Source of the DNA: Lentzea guizhouensis
GTDB lineage: Bacteria; Actinomycetota; Actinomycetes; Mycobacteriales; Pseudonocardiaceae
DNA: 64,000 nt
NCBI RefSeq assembly: GCF_001701025.1
Contig: NZ_CP016793.1
Span: 9,610,001-9,674,000, forward strand
Reading direction: 5' to 3'
A program made the position numbers and the translations under genes. The notes beneath the pieces were generated by a model. It was not told the origin of the DNA, ran no database searches, and was given only the letters and a program-made list of their open reading frames with translations. Within the stretch, counting starts at the first letter, position 1. Every line of letters begins with the position of its first letter. This document shows, piece after piece, positions 49,044 to 57,598 of this stretch.

Positions 49044-49966
49044 GCGATGCGCTCCCCGGCCTCGATGCGCACCCCGCGGGCCCAGTCGGTCGCGGCCATG
49101 CGCTTCTTGCCCTGCGCCTGGACCTCGCCGAGGGCCACGGCGGTGGTCGCCGTGCCCACGAGCACCCGCTTGCGTTCCACGACGATCTCCCCCGCCGGCA
49201 GCGTCACGTCCTCCACCGGCGTCACGGGCCCGAGCTTCAGCCGTTCGCCGCGGAACTCCGCCCAGGGACCCGGTTCGGGGGTGACCGCGCGTGCGAGGCG
49301 GTCCAGCGCCACGGCGGGCGTGCCGAAGTCGAGGCGCGCGTCGTCGACGGTGATCTTGGCGGCGTAGGTGACGCCGTCGGTGGGCTGGTCGACGGCGCGC
49401 AGGGTGCCGGCCTCGATGCCGTCCACAGTGGACAGCAGCAGTTCCGCGCCGGAGACCGAGAGGCGGCCCAGCAGGTCGCCGGAGGTGTCGCGCGGCTGGA
49501 TCTTCTCGGTCACCACGCCGAAGACGGGGCCCGCGTCCAGTTCCTTGACGATGCGGAAGGTGGTGGCACCGGTGATGTCGTCGCCCGCGCGCACGGAGGC
49601 CTGCACCGGTGCGGCGCCGCGCCATGCGGGCAGCACGGAGAAGTGGAGGTTGACCCAGCCGAAGCGCGGGATGTCGAGGGTGCGCTGGGGCAGCAGGGCG
49701 CCGTAGGCCACGACCGGGCAGAGGTCGGGTTCGAGCGCGCGCAGGCGGTCGAGGAAGTCGGGGTCGCCCGCCTTGGCCGGGGACAGGACCTCGATGCCGT
49801 GCTCGTCGGCGAGGGCGGCGACCGGGGAGCGTTCGATCCGGCGGCCGCGGCCGACGGGGGCGTCCGGGCGGGTGACGACGGCGACGACGTCGTGGCGGGA
49901 GGAGTCGAGGAAGGCGCGCAGCGAGGGGAGTGCCACCTCGGGCGTACCTGCGAACACGAGACGCAT
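49040..49966 (-). CDS. fmt: Methionyl-tRNA formyltransferase
   Basis: A 308-aa enzyme that formylates initiator Met-tRNA with 10-formyl-THF. Motifs: [38 protein letters not shown] with [17 protein letters not shown] (catalytic Asn/His), and [16 protein letters not shown]. The C-terminal OB-like domain ends near [11 protein letters not shown]. It is 2 bp from def, its functional partner in N-terminal processing, on the same strand. Confidence 0.96.
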   Translation of the reverse strand: MRLVFAGTPEVALPSLRAFLDSSRHDVVAVVTRPDAPVGRGRRIERSPVAALADEHGIEVLSPAKAGDPDFLDRLRALEPDLCPVVAYGALLPQRTLDIPRFGWVNLHFSVLPAWRGAAPVQASVRAGDDITGATTFRIVKELDAGPVFGVVTEKIQPRDTSGDLLGRLSVSGAELLLSTVDGIEAGTLRAVDQPTDGVTYAAKITVDDARLDFGTPAVALDRLARAVTPEPGPWAEFRGERLKLGPVTPVEDVTLPAGEIVVERKRVLVGTATTAVALGEVQAQGKKRMAATDWARGVRIEAGERIA

Positions 49967-49968
49967 GG

Positions 49969-50517
49969 TCAGTTGGCCCTGCCGAAGAGTGGGTGCGGGC
50001 TCTGCTTCAGGGTGGGCACGCTACCGTCGAACCAGTCGGACTGCCGGATTTCCCGCATCGCCTTCTTGCGCGTCTCGGTGTCGAGGCGGTCCAGGAACAG
50101 CACGCCGTCGAGGTGGTCGGTCTCGTGCTGGATGCAGCGGGCCAGGGTCTCGGTGCCCTCGACCTCGATCGGCTCGCCGTGCATGTTCCAGCCCTTGGCC
50201 ACGACGTGCAGGTGCCGCTTGCAGTCCCACGACATGCCGGGGATCGACAGGCAGCCCTCCGGGCCCTCCTGCGTCTCCTCGCCGACGACCTCCCAGGTCG
50301 GGTTGACGAGGTGTCCCGCGAAGCCGTCGCAGTGGTAGGTGAACACGCGCAGCCCCACACCCAGCTGCGGCGCCGCGAGTCCTGCTCCGCCCGCGTCCTG
50401 CATCGAGTCCCACAGGTCCTTGACCAGGGTGCGCAGTTCCTTGTCGAAGTCGGTGACCTCGACGGCGGGGGTGCGCAGCACAGGATCGCCGAACAGACGG
50501 ATGGGTTGGACGGTCAC
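49969..50517 (-). CDS. def: Peptide deformylase
   Basis: A 182-aa metallopeptidase that removes the N-formyl group from new proteins. All three motifs are present: [20 protein letters not shown] (metal Cys) and [11 protein letters not shown] (metal His pair and catalytic Glu). It is followed 2 bp later by fmt, so formylation and deformylation are co-expressed. Confidence 0.96.
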   Translation of the reverse strand: MTVQPIRLFGDPVLRTPAVEVTDFDKELRTLVKDLWDSMQDAGGAGLAAPQLGVGLRVFTYHCDGFAGHLVNPTWEVVGEETQEGPEGCLSIPGMSWDCKRHLHVVAKGWNMHGEPIEVEGTETLARCIQHETDHLDGVLFLDRLDTETRKKAMREIRQSDWFDGSVPTLKQSPHPLFGRAN

Positions 50518-50564
50518 GCGGTGCTCCTCGTGGTGGACTGGCGGTCAGTCTACGAGGAACGCGG

Positions 50565-50723
50565 TCAGTGCTCGGCGGCGCTGCCGAGGAAGATCACGCT
50601 CACCAGCGCCAGCAGGAAGTGGCCGGTGAACCTCAGCGCCGTCAGCACGGGGCGGAAGAGCGCCTTGAGGTCGACGTGGGCGGCGATGGCGGTCGGGCGG
50701 TGGTGCACGGTGGTCGTCGTCAT
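50565..50723 (-). CDS. 52-aa single-pass membrane miniprotein
   Basis: ATG 50723 gives MTTTTVHHRPTAIAAHVDL, then a hydrophobic segment (FTGHFLLALVSVIFLGSSAE region) and a stop at 50565. The N-terminal basic/Thr part and one C-terminal helix fit a small membrane peptide. It is 47 bp upstream of def on the same strand and divergent from a sigma factor gene. The family is unknown; actinobacteria have many such short membrane proteins. Confidence 0.55.
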   Translation of the reverse strand: MTTTTVHHRPTAIAAHVDLKALFRPVLTALRFTGHFLLALVSVIFLGSAAEH

Positions 50724-50821
50724 GGTGTCAACTGTGCCGTTCGCGCAGGTCAGCGGACATCGGCTGGCGGTATCGAGCTGCCGTCAGCCTGAAGTAGGAA
50801 GATCCGGTGCAACACTCGGCC

Positions 50822-50837
50822 GGGAGGTGGACACCTC
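50822..50837. promoter_or_regulatory. 16-bp palindrome just upstream of the sigma factor start
   Basis: GGAGGTG-GA-CACCTCC is a perfect dyad ending 6 nt before ATG 50844. It contains a Shine-Dalgarno-like GGAGG inside one arm. It may be an operator, or a hairpin that hides the ribosome site; neither can be decided from sequence. Confidence 0.5.
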
Positions 50838-50843
50838 CAGGTC

Positions 50844-51446
50844 ATGAGGCTGATGCGACAGCGCTGGGAGGGGGCGGCCGCGGTGCCGGACGAGCCACCG
50901 CGGGACGCCGAGCTGTGGGAGCGGGGCGACGAGCACGCCTTCGGGGAGCTCTACGACCGCTATGCCGAGGCCGTGTGGAACCACGCGTACCGGTTGACCG
51001 CGTCCTGGTCCACGGCGGAGGACCTGACGTCCGCCACGTTCCTGACGGCCTGGCGCCGCCGCGACGAGATGACCCTGGTGCGCGACAGCGCGTTGCCGTG
51101 GCTGTTCACCGTCGCGGGCAACCTGGCGCGTTCGGAGTTCCGCAGGCAGTCGCGGTTCACCCGGCTGCTGCACCGCGTGCCGCGCCATGACGTGCAGCGC
51201 GACCACGCCGAGGACGTCGTCTCCGGCCTGGACCACGAGGACCGCCTGCGCACCGTGCTGGCCGCGGTCGCCAGGCTCCCCCGCGCCGAACGCGAGGCCG
51301 TCGAGCTCGTCCTGCTGGGCGAGGTGCCGGTCGCCGAGGCCGCCGAGGTGCTGGGCGTCGCCGAGGTGAGCGTGCGGTCGCGCATCTCCCGCGCCCGTGC
51401 CCGGCTGCGCAAGGAGCTTCCCCAAGACACCCCGGAGGTGCAGTGA
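50844..51446 (+). CDS. ECF-type sigma-70 family sigma factor
   Basis: A 200-aa sigma factor. Region 2 includes HAFGELYDRYAEAVWNHAYR and ASWSTAEDLTSATFLTAWRR; region 4 includes LPRAEREAVELVLLGEVPVA and VAEVSVRSRISRARARLRKE. No region 1.1 or 3 is present. ATG 50844 is used. GTG 50883 with GGGAGGGGG 8 nt upstream is an attractive alternative start that would drop 13 residues. It is coupled to the next gene by overlapping GTGATGA. Confidence 0.9.
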   Translation: MRLMRQRWEGAAAVPDEPPRDAELWERGDEHAFGELYDRYAEAVWNHAYRLTASWSTAEDLTSATFLTAWRRRDEMTLVRDSALPWLFTVAGNLARSEFRRQSRFTRLLHRVPRHDVQRDHAEDVVSGLDHEDRLRTVLAAVARLPRAEREAVELVLLGEVPVAEAAEVLGVAEVSVRSRISRARARLRKELPQDTPEVQ

Positions 51447-52591
51447 TGACGATCGACCTGCCACCTCGCCGCGCACTGCCGGTCGAGGTCAAGGAACGGA
51501 TGCGGCCGGCCTTCACCGGGGCACCGCGCCGCAACCACACCCCGCTCGCCGTGGCCGCCGGTGTCGCACTGCTGATCGCGGGCGGTGTCGCCGTCACGCA
51601 GACCACGAGCGACTCGGCCGACCCCGCCCACGACCGTGTCACCGCGCCGTCGGAGCTCGACCTCGCCCGCTGCCGTGCCGCACTGGGTGACGGTGGCTGG
51701 CGCTCCACCGAGATGGTCGTGTTCGACAGCCGCAAGGTGCTGATCGGCGCCGACTCGCGCTTCTGCGAGCTGACGAGGTCGAGGGCACACGTGGTGAACC
51801 CGGCCGTCGCACCGGTCCGGCTGGAGGCGGGCACGGTCGCCTACGTGTCCGACAACTTCATCGCCGGCATCCCGCCGCTCGGCGCGCTGAGCACTCGTGC
51901 CCGCGAGTCCACCAGCAGCTACAGCCGCGGCTCCAAGGACTCCGTGACCACGCCCGACTTCTTCGTCGCCTACTTCCCGAGCAAGCTCGCCATCACCCAG
52001 CTGGTGTTCGACGACCGGTTCGTGCCGTTGCCGCCGGACGCGACCCCACCCCGCTCCAGCGGCACCGACAGCTTCGAGAGCGGCGACAGCGACCCCGCCA
52101 CGCTCGACAACCGCCTGGCCCGCTGCCTGGACGGCGCCGCGGCCACCGCACCACTGGCCACCGCACCCGGCTGGCGGCCGGTCGTGGCGGCGGGCTTCGA
52201 CGACGGGCCGACCGGTGTGGTCGTGGCCAGGCAGGACGGCCACCCCGACCGGTACGGCGTCTGCCACGGCAGCAGCGACACCGGGTTCGGCACCTTCACC
52301 GTCAACACCACGTCCGAACGGCCCCGGCTCACCGGCGTCCTGAACATCTCCGGCGGCGCGGGCCGCCAGCTGATCGCCGGATACGCCCACCCCAACGGCC
52401 GCTTCATCGAGATCGACGCCCTCGGTGTCCCGAGAGTGACCGTGCCCGTCGTCGACGGTTTCTTCGCGGCGGAGCTCTCCGGCTCGCTGACGCGCATCGA
52501 TGCCGACACGGGCAACCTGGTCACAGGCGTTCTCATGGGGGTGGTGCGGGACGCGGACAACTCGGTCATCTACACGGGGTCGCTCACGTGA
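51446..52591 (+). CDS. Sigma-factor-linked single-pass membrane protein
   Basis: A 381-aa protein. A short cytoplasmic stretch (PPRRALPVEVKERMRPAFTG) is followed by one membrane helix (about 30-52, VAAGVALLIAGGVAVTQ) and a large external domain of unknown fold with four or more cysteines (ARCRAAL, RFCELT, ARCLDG, GVCHGS). It overlaps the ECF sigma gene, the usual place for an anti-sigma or a co-regulated surface sensor. No zinc anti-sigma motif is visible, so the anti-sigma role is only a suggestion. Confidence 0.7.
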   Translation: MTIDLPPRRALPVEVKERMRPAFTGAPRRNHTPLAVAAGVALLIAGGVAVTQTTSDSADPAHDRVTAPSELDLARCRAALGDGGWRSTEMVVFDSRKVLIGADSRFCELTRSRAHVVNPAVAPVRLEAGTVAYVSDNFIAGIPPLGALSTRARESTSSYSRGSKDSVTTPDFFVAYFPSKLAITQLVFDDRFVPLPPDATPPRSSGTDSFESGDSDPATLDNRLARCLDGAAATAPLATAPGWRPVVAAGFDDGPTGVVVARQDGHPDRYGVCHGSSDTGFGTFTVNTTSERPRLTGVLNISGGAGRQLIAGYAHPNGRFIEIDALGVPRVTVPVVDGFFAAELSGSLTRIDADTGNLVTGVLMGVVRDADNSVIYTGSLT

Positions 52592-52601
52592 TCATGGCCG
52601 C

Positions 52602-52819
52602 ATGACCTGGACCGCCCCGACATCCCGGCCGAACCGTTCCTCGGCGCCGAGCTGGCCACCGCGTCGGCACCACCGTCGAACCTCACCCTGCTGGGCCGGG
52701 CGGAGGCCGAGCACGCCGCGCTCGTCGCGGAGATGGCGCAGGCCCGCCGTGCGCTCGCCGGCAAGGACCTCGACCACGTCTTCGTCCACGAACGCATCGA
52801 CGGCAGCACCTCGAAGTAG
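52602..52819 (+). pseudogene. Short ORF of about 71 codons with a displaced start (possible frame slip)
   Basis: One frame gives a normal-looking acidic helical peptide (LDRPDIPAEPFLGAELATAS, LLGRAEAEHAALVAEMAQAR, DLDHVFVHERIDGSTSK) ending at 52819, but it has no ATG or GTG at its front. An ATG in the next frame at 52602 would join it if one G were missing (ATG-GAC-CTG). It could also begin with CTG. The 3' end lies inside a hairpin. The family is unknown. Confidence 0.4.
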
Positions 52820-52839
52820 GTCGCTCCGAGGTGCTGCCG
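52801..52839. terminator. Bidirectional hairpin between the short ORF and ggt
   Basis: Perfect 13-bp arms (CGGCAGCACCTCG and its complement) flank a 13-nt loop that includes the stop codon of the short ORF. It lies between convergent transcripts and so should end both. Confidence 0.85.
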
Positions 52840-52855
52840 CCAGGTGCAGGTCAGA

Positions 52856-52890
52856 TCAGGTCAGGTCAGGTCAGGTCAGGTCAGGTCAGC
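52856..52890. repeat. TCAGG pentanucleotide array
   Basis: TCAGG is repeated six times without change (52856-52885), followed by a TCAGC unit that contains the ggt stop codon (TCA at 52886-52888). The array therefore runs right up to the 3' end of ggt. Slippage could extend or shift the C-terminus. Confidence 0.95.
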
Positions 52891-54670
52891 CCACCTTCAC
52901 CACCCGCGCCGCACCACCACCGCGGCGGGTCGGTTCGGCCACGGCGCGCCAGCGGCCGTCGGAGGCCCGTTCGACCGCGGTGACCGCGCCGATCTCGGCG
53001 TTCTGGCTGAACCTGTGCCCGATGGCCTGCAGCCCCGCGGTGGAGGCCGCCGCGATGAACTCGGCCTCGGCGGGCGTCACGGCGGCGTTGCGCTGGGAGG
53101 CGCGCGGGGCGGCGACGGCGTCGAGCAGCGGCATCTTGCGGTCCAGGCGGGAGGTCAGGACCTGGGTGACGGTCGTGATGATCGTCGAGCCGCCGGGTGA
53201 GCCGACGGCGAGGACGACGCGGCCGTGGTCGAGCACGATCGTCGGGGACATCGAGGAGCGCGGGCGCTTGCCGGGGCCGGGCAGGTTCGGGTGCGGGACG
53301 CCGGCGGTCGGCGGGACGAACTCGAAGTCGGTGAGCTCGTTGTTGAGCAGGAAGCCGCGGCCGGGTACGACGATGCCGCTGCCGCCCTCCGCCTCGATGG
53401 TGAGGGTGTAGGCGACGACGTTGCCCCAGCGGTCGGCGACGGTGAGGTGCGTGGTCCGTTCGGCGTCGTCGCGCAGGTTCGACAGGCCCGCGTCGGCCCG
53501 GCACGGGGCGGGGTTGCGCGGGTCGGCGGCCGGCTGCGGTGCGGGGAGCACGGCGCCGGGCTTGATCAGGCACGCGCGGGAGTCGGCGAACCGCTGCGAG
53601 AGCAGGCCCTCGGTCGGCACGCGGGAGAACTTCGGGTCGCCGACCCAGCGCAGCCGGTCGGCGAACGCGAGCTTGGTCGACTCGATGAACCGGTGCAGGT
53701 ACTCGACGTCGGTGGCCTTCGCGAGGTCGGTCGACTCCAGGATGTTCAGCGCCTCTCCGACGGTCGTGCCGCCGGACGAGGGCGCGGCCATGCCGTAGAC
53801 GTCGAGGCCGCGGTAGCGGGTGTGCGTGGGGTCGCGGCGTTCGACCTGGTAGCGGGCGAGGTCGGAGAGCTCCATGGCGCCCGCGCGGACCTTGCGGGTC
53901 GAGCCGGGCACGACGGGCGGCTGCTGGACGGCCTTGACGAGGTCGCGGCCGACCGCGCCGCCGTAGAGGGAGGCGAGCTCGGTGCGGGCGAGCTCGCGGT
54001 AGGTGTCGGCGAGCTGCGGGTTGCGGAACGTCGACCCGATCGCCGGCGGCTGCCCACCGGGCAGGTAGAGGTCGCGGGTCGAGGTGAAGTCGGCGAAGCG
54101 GGCGGCGTTGGAGGTGATCTGCTGGTTGAACGTGCGGTCGACGACGAAGCCGCGCCGGGCCAGCGCCTCCGCGGGCGCCATGGCCTCGCGCAGGTTGAGC
54201 GTGCCCCACCTGCGCAACGCCTGCTGCCAGGTCTTCGGCGTGCCGGGGACGCCGACGGACAGGCCGCTGGTCATCGCCTCGGCGAACGGCAGCGCCGTGC
54301 CGTTCTCGACGAACAGCTGGTCGGTGGCGGCGCGCGGGGCGGTCTCGCGACCGTCCAACGTGGACACCCTGCGGGTGCGCGCGTCGTAGTGGACGAAGAA
54401 TCCGCCGCCACCGATGCCCGCGGAGAACGGGTCGGTCACACCGAGCGCGGCGGCGGTGGCGACAGCGGCGTCCACGGCGTTGCCACCGCGGCGCAGCACG
54501 TCGACGCCGATCTGCGAGGCGTCCGGGTCGACGCTGGACACCGCGCCACCCCAGCCGACCTGTTCTGGCACCCTCGGGGCGGGGTCCGCCGAGCCCGCGG
54601 CGAGTGCCGGTGCGGGCGCGACCAGTACGACGGAGAGCGATAGTGCGGCAACCGTTCGCAACATGCGCAC
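52886..54670 (-). CDS. ggt: Gamma-glutamyltransferase, exported
   Basis: A 594-aa Ntn-hydrolase precursor. It has a signal peptide ending APALAAGSADP, a large subunit with SAGIGGGGFFVHYDARTRR and the substrate-site DGRETAPRAA, and an autocleavage site with nucleophilic Thr in ERTTHLTVADRWGN near residue 404. The small-subunit motifs GSPGGSTIITTVTQVL are present. It hydrolyses or transfers gamma-glutamyl groups, for example from glutathione or, in actinobacteria, related thiols or peptides, outside the membrane. GTG 54670 has GGAG 7 nt upstream; ATG 54664 is the alternative. Confidence 0.93.
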   Translation of the reverse strand: MRMLRTVAALSLSVVLVAPAPALAAGSADPAPRVPEQVGWGGAVSSVDPDASQIGVDVLRRGGNAVDAAVATAAALGVTDPFSAGIGGGGFFVHYDARTRRVSTLDGRETAPRAATDQLFVENGTALPFAEAMTSGLSVGVPGTPKTWQQALRRWGTLNLREAMAPAEALARRGFVVDRTFNQQITSNAARFADFTSTRDLYLPGGQPPAIGSTFRNPQLADTYRELARTELASLYGGAVGRDLVKAVQQPPVVPGSTRKVRAGAMELSDLARYQVERRDPTHTRYRGLDVYGMAAPSSGGTTVGEALNILESTDLAKATDVEYLHRFIESTKLAFADRLRWVGDPKFSRVPTEGLLSQRFADSRACLIKPGAVLPAPQPAADPRNPAPCRADAGLSNLRDDAERTTHLTVADRWGNVVAYTLTIEAEGGSGIVVPGRGFLLNNELTDFEFVPPTAGVPHPNLPGPGKRPRSSMSPTIVLDHGRVVLAVGSPGGSTIITTVTQVLTSRLDRKMPLLDAVAAPRASQRNAAVTPAEAEFIAAASTAGLQAIGHRFSQNAEIGAVTAVERASDGRWRAVAEPTRRGGGAARVVKVG

Positions 54671-54726
54671 TCTTCTACTCCGTTCCGGCCGGATAGCAAC
54701 ACCCCTTGAGGAAGGCCTAAGGTGCG

Positions 54727-55197
54727 GTGGTGTCGATCGATCTTGACCGCTTGCGAACGGACTTCGCGACCGCCGACCTGGACGAGGCCGACCGCGAGGA
54801 GGCGTTGCAGCTGCTCCTGCGCGACCGCCGCCCGCGGGACGCGGACCTGCTGCGCCACCTGCTCGCCCAGGAGACCGCCGCGCACCGCGAGGGCTGGGGC
54901 GTGAGCGAGGCGATGGGCCTGGCCGCGCTGCTGCTCGCCGAGTGCGGGCGCGAAGAGGACGTGTGGACGCTGTGGGAGGCCAAGAACGCCTCCTTCGACA
55001 CCATGGCGGGCCTGGACGGCTTCCTGCTGTTCCCGGCGGGCATCGCGGGCACGACCGCGCACGTGATCGCGGCCGAGGACCACCCGGAGCGCCACGACCT
55101 GATGGCGTACATGTCCGAGTACCTCGGCTACGAGAAGCTGACCGACGAGGACGTCCGCGAGCACCTCGCCGCCCTGCGCACGTACCACGAGGGCTGA
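54727..55197 (+). CDS. Protein of unknown function, helical repeat type
   Basis: A protein of 155-156 residues, GTG at 54727 or 54730. It is acidic and mostly helical (DLDEADREEALQLLLRDRRP, LLRHLLAQETAAHREGWGVS, GREEDVWTLWEAKNASFDTM, and so on). The pattern looks like HEAT- or TPR-type solenoid proteins, but no motif is diagnostic. It is divergent from ggt and ends 4 bp before a hairpin. Function unknown. Confidence 0.75.
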   Translation: MVSIDLDRLRTDFATADLDEADREEALQLLLRDRRPRDADLLRHLLAQETAAHREGWGVSEAMGLAALLLAECGREEDVWTLWEAKNASFDTMAGLDGFLLFPAGIAGTTAHVIAAEDHPERHDLMAYMSEYLGYEKLTDEDVREHLAALRTYHEG

Positions 55198-55201
55198 CCG
55201 C

Positions 55202-55240
55202 GCGGTCCTGGGCGATCCACTGTGGACCGTCCAGGACCGC
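55202..55240. terminator. Bidirectional hairpin between convergent genes
   Basis: Ten-bp perfect arms GCGGTCCTGG and CCAGGACCGC with a 19-nt loop that itself holds CCAC/GTGG pairing. It starts 4 bp after the unknown gene (stop 55197) and ends 1 bp before the priA stop (55241). Confidence 0.82.
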
Positions 55241-57569
55241 TCAGAGCACCTCGAGCGGGTCGAGCTTGATCCGCACGAGCTCCTGTTCCTTGCGTGCCGT
55301 GCGCACGGCCTGTGCCTCCGCCAGCACTGCGGCCAACGCCCGTCCTTCTGCCCGTGCGACGCGCACGAGCGCACGTTCCTTCGTGTCGTCGTCGCCCACC
55401 GGCACCGGTCCGAGGACCTCACCGGACGGCGGCAACCTGAGCTCGTCCAGCAGGGCGTTGACCGCGTCCGGCGTGCCGTCGACCGTCGCCATCCGCACCG
55501 CGGGCGGGAAGCCCAGCTCGGTGCGCGCGGCCAGCTCGGTCGTCGCGTGCCACACCGGGTCCCACCGCACCAGCGCCTGCACGGGTGTCAGCGCCGAGTC
55601 GGCGATCACGACGACCCGCCCGTTGCCTGGGCGCACCAGCCCGGCGGCCGTCATCCACCGCCGCAACGCCTCCTCGGACGCCCGCAGGTCGGCCCCCGAG
55701 CAACGCCCACCGTCGAGCAGCAGCACCGCCCCGTACCCGCCGTCGGCCACGGTTCGGCCCCCGGCGTGGCCACCACCAGCGACGGCCCCGGCACCCTGGT
55801 CAGCACCTCGTCCGCGCCGCTCGTGCGCACCGCGATCCCGGGCCCGCCCAGCTCCTCCGCCGTCCGCCGGGCCCCGATGACCTGCCCCGCAACCGCCGCG
55901 ACCCGCACGTCGGACACCGGAACCCGGCTCCGTCGCCGCACACCACCGGCAGTGCGCGGCTTCGGCAGCCCGTCCTGCGTGCCACCCGGCAACGCCAGCG
56001 GCCCGGCACACTTGCGGCACCGCGCGGGCCCACGGCACTGCCCGCACGCCAACGCCGGCACGTACCCCCGGCGCGGCACCTGGATCAGCACCGGCGAGTC
56101 GGCCAGGGCGAACCGCGCCGCCTCGAACGCGATGGACGGCAACCGCGCCGTGCGCGCCGCCGGGTCCTTCACGTCCTGCCACTCGTTGTCGCCCACCGAC
56201 ACCACCCGCGGTGCAATGGCACGAAGCGTCTCCCGCGACGCCACGATCTCGTGCGCCCACCCCGTCTCCACGAGCAGTTGGGCCTCGGCCGTGCGAGCGA
56301 ACCCACCGATCAGCAGCGCCGCACCGTTCATGTGCGCGCGCTGCACCAACACGTCCCGCACGTTCGGATACGGCGCCCGCGGCTCGGCGTGCAGGTCGTC
56401 CCCGTCGTCCCACACCACCAGCAACCCAGGGTCCACCACAGGCGCGAACGCCGTCGCCCGCGTGCCCACCACCACCCGCGCCACCCCGCGCCGCACCGCG
56501 AGCCACCGCTTGTACCGCTCCGACGGCCCCAGGTCCGCCGACAGCGTCACCACGCCCTCGATCAGCGCACTGCACGCCTCGAACACCCGCGCCACGTCCC
56601 GGTGGTCGGGCACCACGATCACCACACCACGCCCGGTGGACGCCACCGACGCCGCCGCCTCCGCGAGCCGCGCGGGCCAGTCCTCCGACGGCAACGCCTG
56701 CCACACGGCGTGCGCGGGCTTCCCGGTGCGCAGGGCTTCGAGGTACTTGGGACCGCGCGGGTAACGGGACCAGGCGTCGGCGGGCACGGGAGGGAGCTGG
56801 GACCGCGCAGGCGCGACAGCAGTGGGGGCGGCATCAGCGGACACAGGAGCGGACACAGCAGCGGCGTTCGCGGCGACGGCGGACACGGCGGTGGCGGACA
56901 CAGCAGCGGCGTCAGACGCGCCGTCAGCGGCGGTGGCAGGCACGGCAGCAGCGTGACAGGGCGCCAGGCGTGCCGTCATCGGCGGCGGCGGACCCGGCAG
57001 CGGCGCCAGGCACGCCACCACGGCGGTGGCGCACGGCTGCGGTGGCACGGCAGGGCCATCGGCAGCGCGTCGGCAGCGGTGGCAGGCGAGTCAGGCTCAG
57101 CGGTGCCGGTGGGCGCGGCAGGTTCGGCCGTGTCCGCTGCGGTGGCGGTCTCTGCGCTCACTTCCCCGTTCGCATCGGTGCCGTCGGGTGCGCCCCCCGG
57201 CGAGTCCTCCACCGCGGTCGACAGCCCCACCCGCCGGGTCCTGCGGCAGCGGTGCCGGCTCCCCGGCGGCGGCCTCGCGCGGGCCTGGTGGGATCGCCAG
57301 CCGCAGCACGTCGATCATCCCGCCCGCGTACCGGTCGGCGACGGCGCGGGCCAGTGCCGCGATCTCCGGTGCCAGCACCGGTTCCGGCGACACGACCTTC
57401 TCGATGAACGTCAGCTTCTTCTCGTACTCGGTGGTGGCGACCCGCTCCAGCAGGTAGCCGTCGAAGGGCGGTCGAGGTGGGCGAGCGGGACGTCCACGAC
57501 GATGCGCGCGACCGGCAGCGTGTCGGCGGGGACGCGCTCCCCGCGGCGTGCTCCGGTCTTCGTGCTCAT
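55241..57569 (-). pseudogene. priA: Primosomal protein N' (actinobacterial PriA-like), multiply frameshifted
   Basis: Parts of one PriA-like protein are spread over several frames. ATG 57569 gives VARIVVDVPLAHLDRP. It resumes one base out near 57465 (GYLLERV, VVSPEPVLAPEIAALARAVA) with about 25 expected residues missing. A long Ala-rich linker follows (57,250-56,800), and from about 56,790 the helicase-like core (RGPKYLEALRTG, VVIVVPDHRDVARVFEA, then zinc cysteines CGQCRGPARCRKC and, in another frame, CPTCGSRRLR). The end (55,750-55,241) is in a third frame (RVARAEGRALAAVLAEAQ to DPLEVL). Actinobacterial PriA normally lacks an active ATPase. At least five slips are needed, so either the sequence is poor here or the gene is dead. 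It lies in the conserved priA-def-fmt block. Confidence 0.8.
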
Positions 57570-57598
57570 GCCTCTGGTCTATCAGACGGGTCTGACAG

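Noticed and set aside
52856..52890. TCAGG array as a CRISPR or phage attachment site
   Set aside because: No spacers, units of only 5 bp, and no integrase or tRNA nearby.
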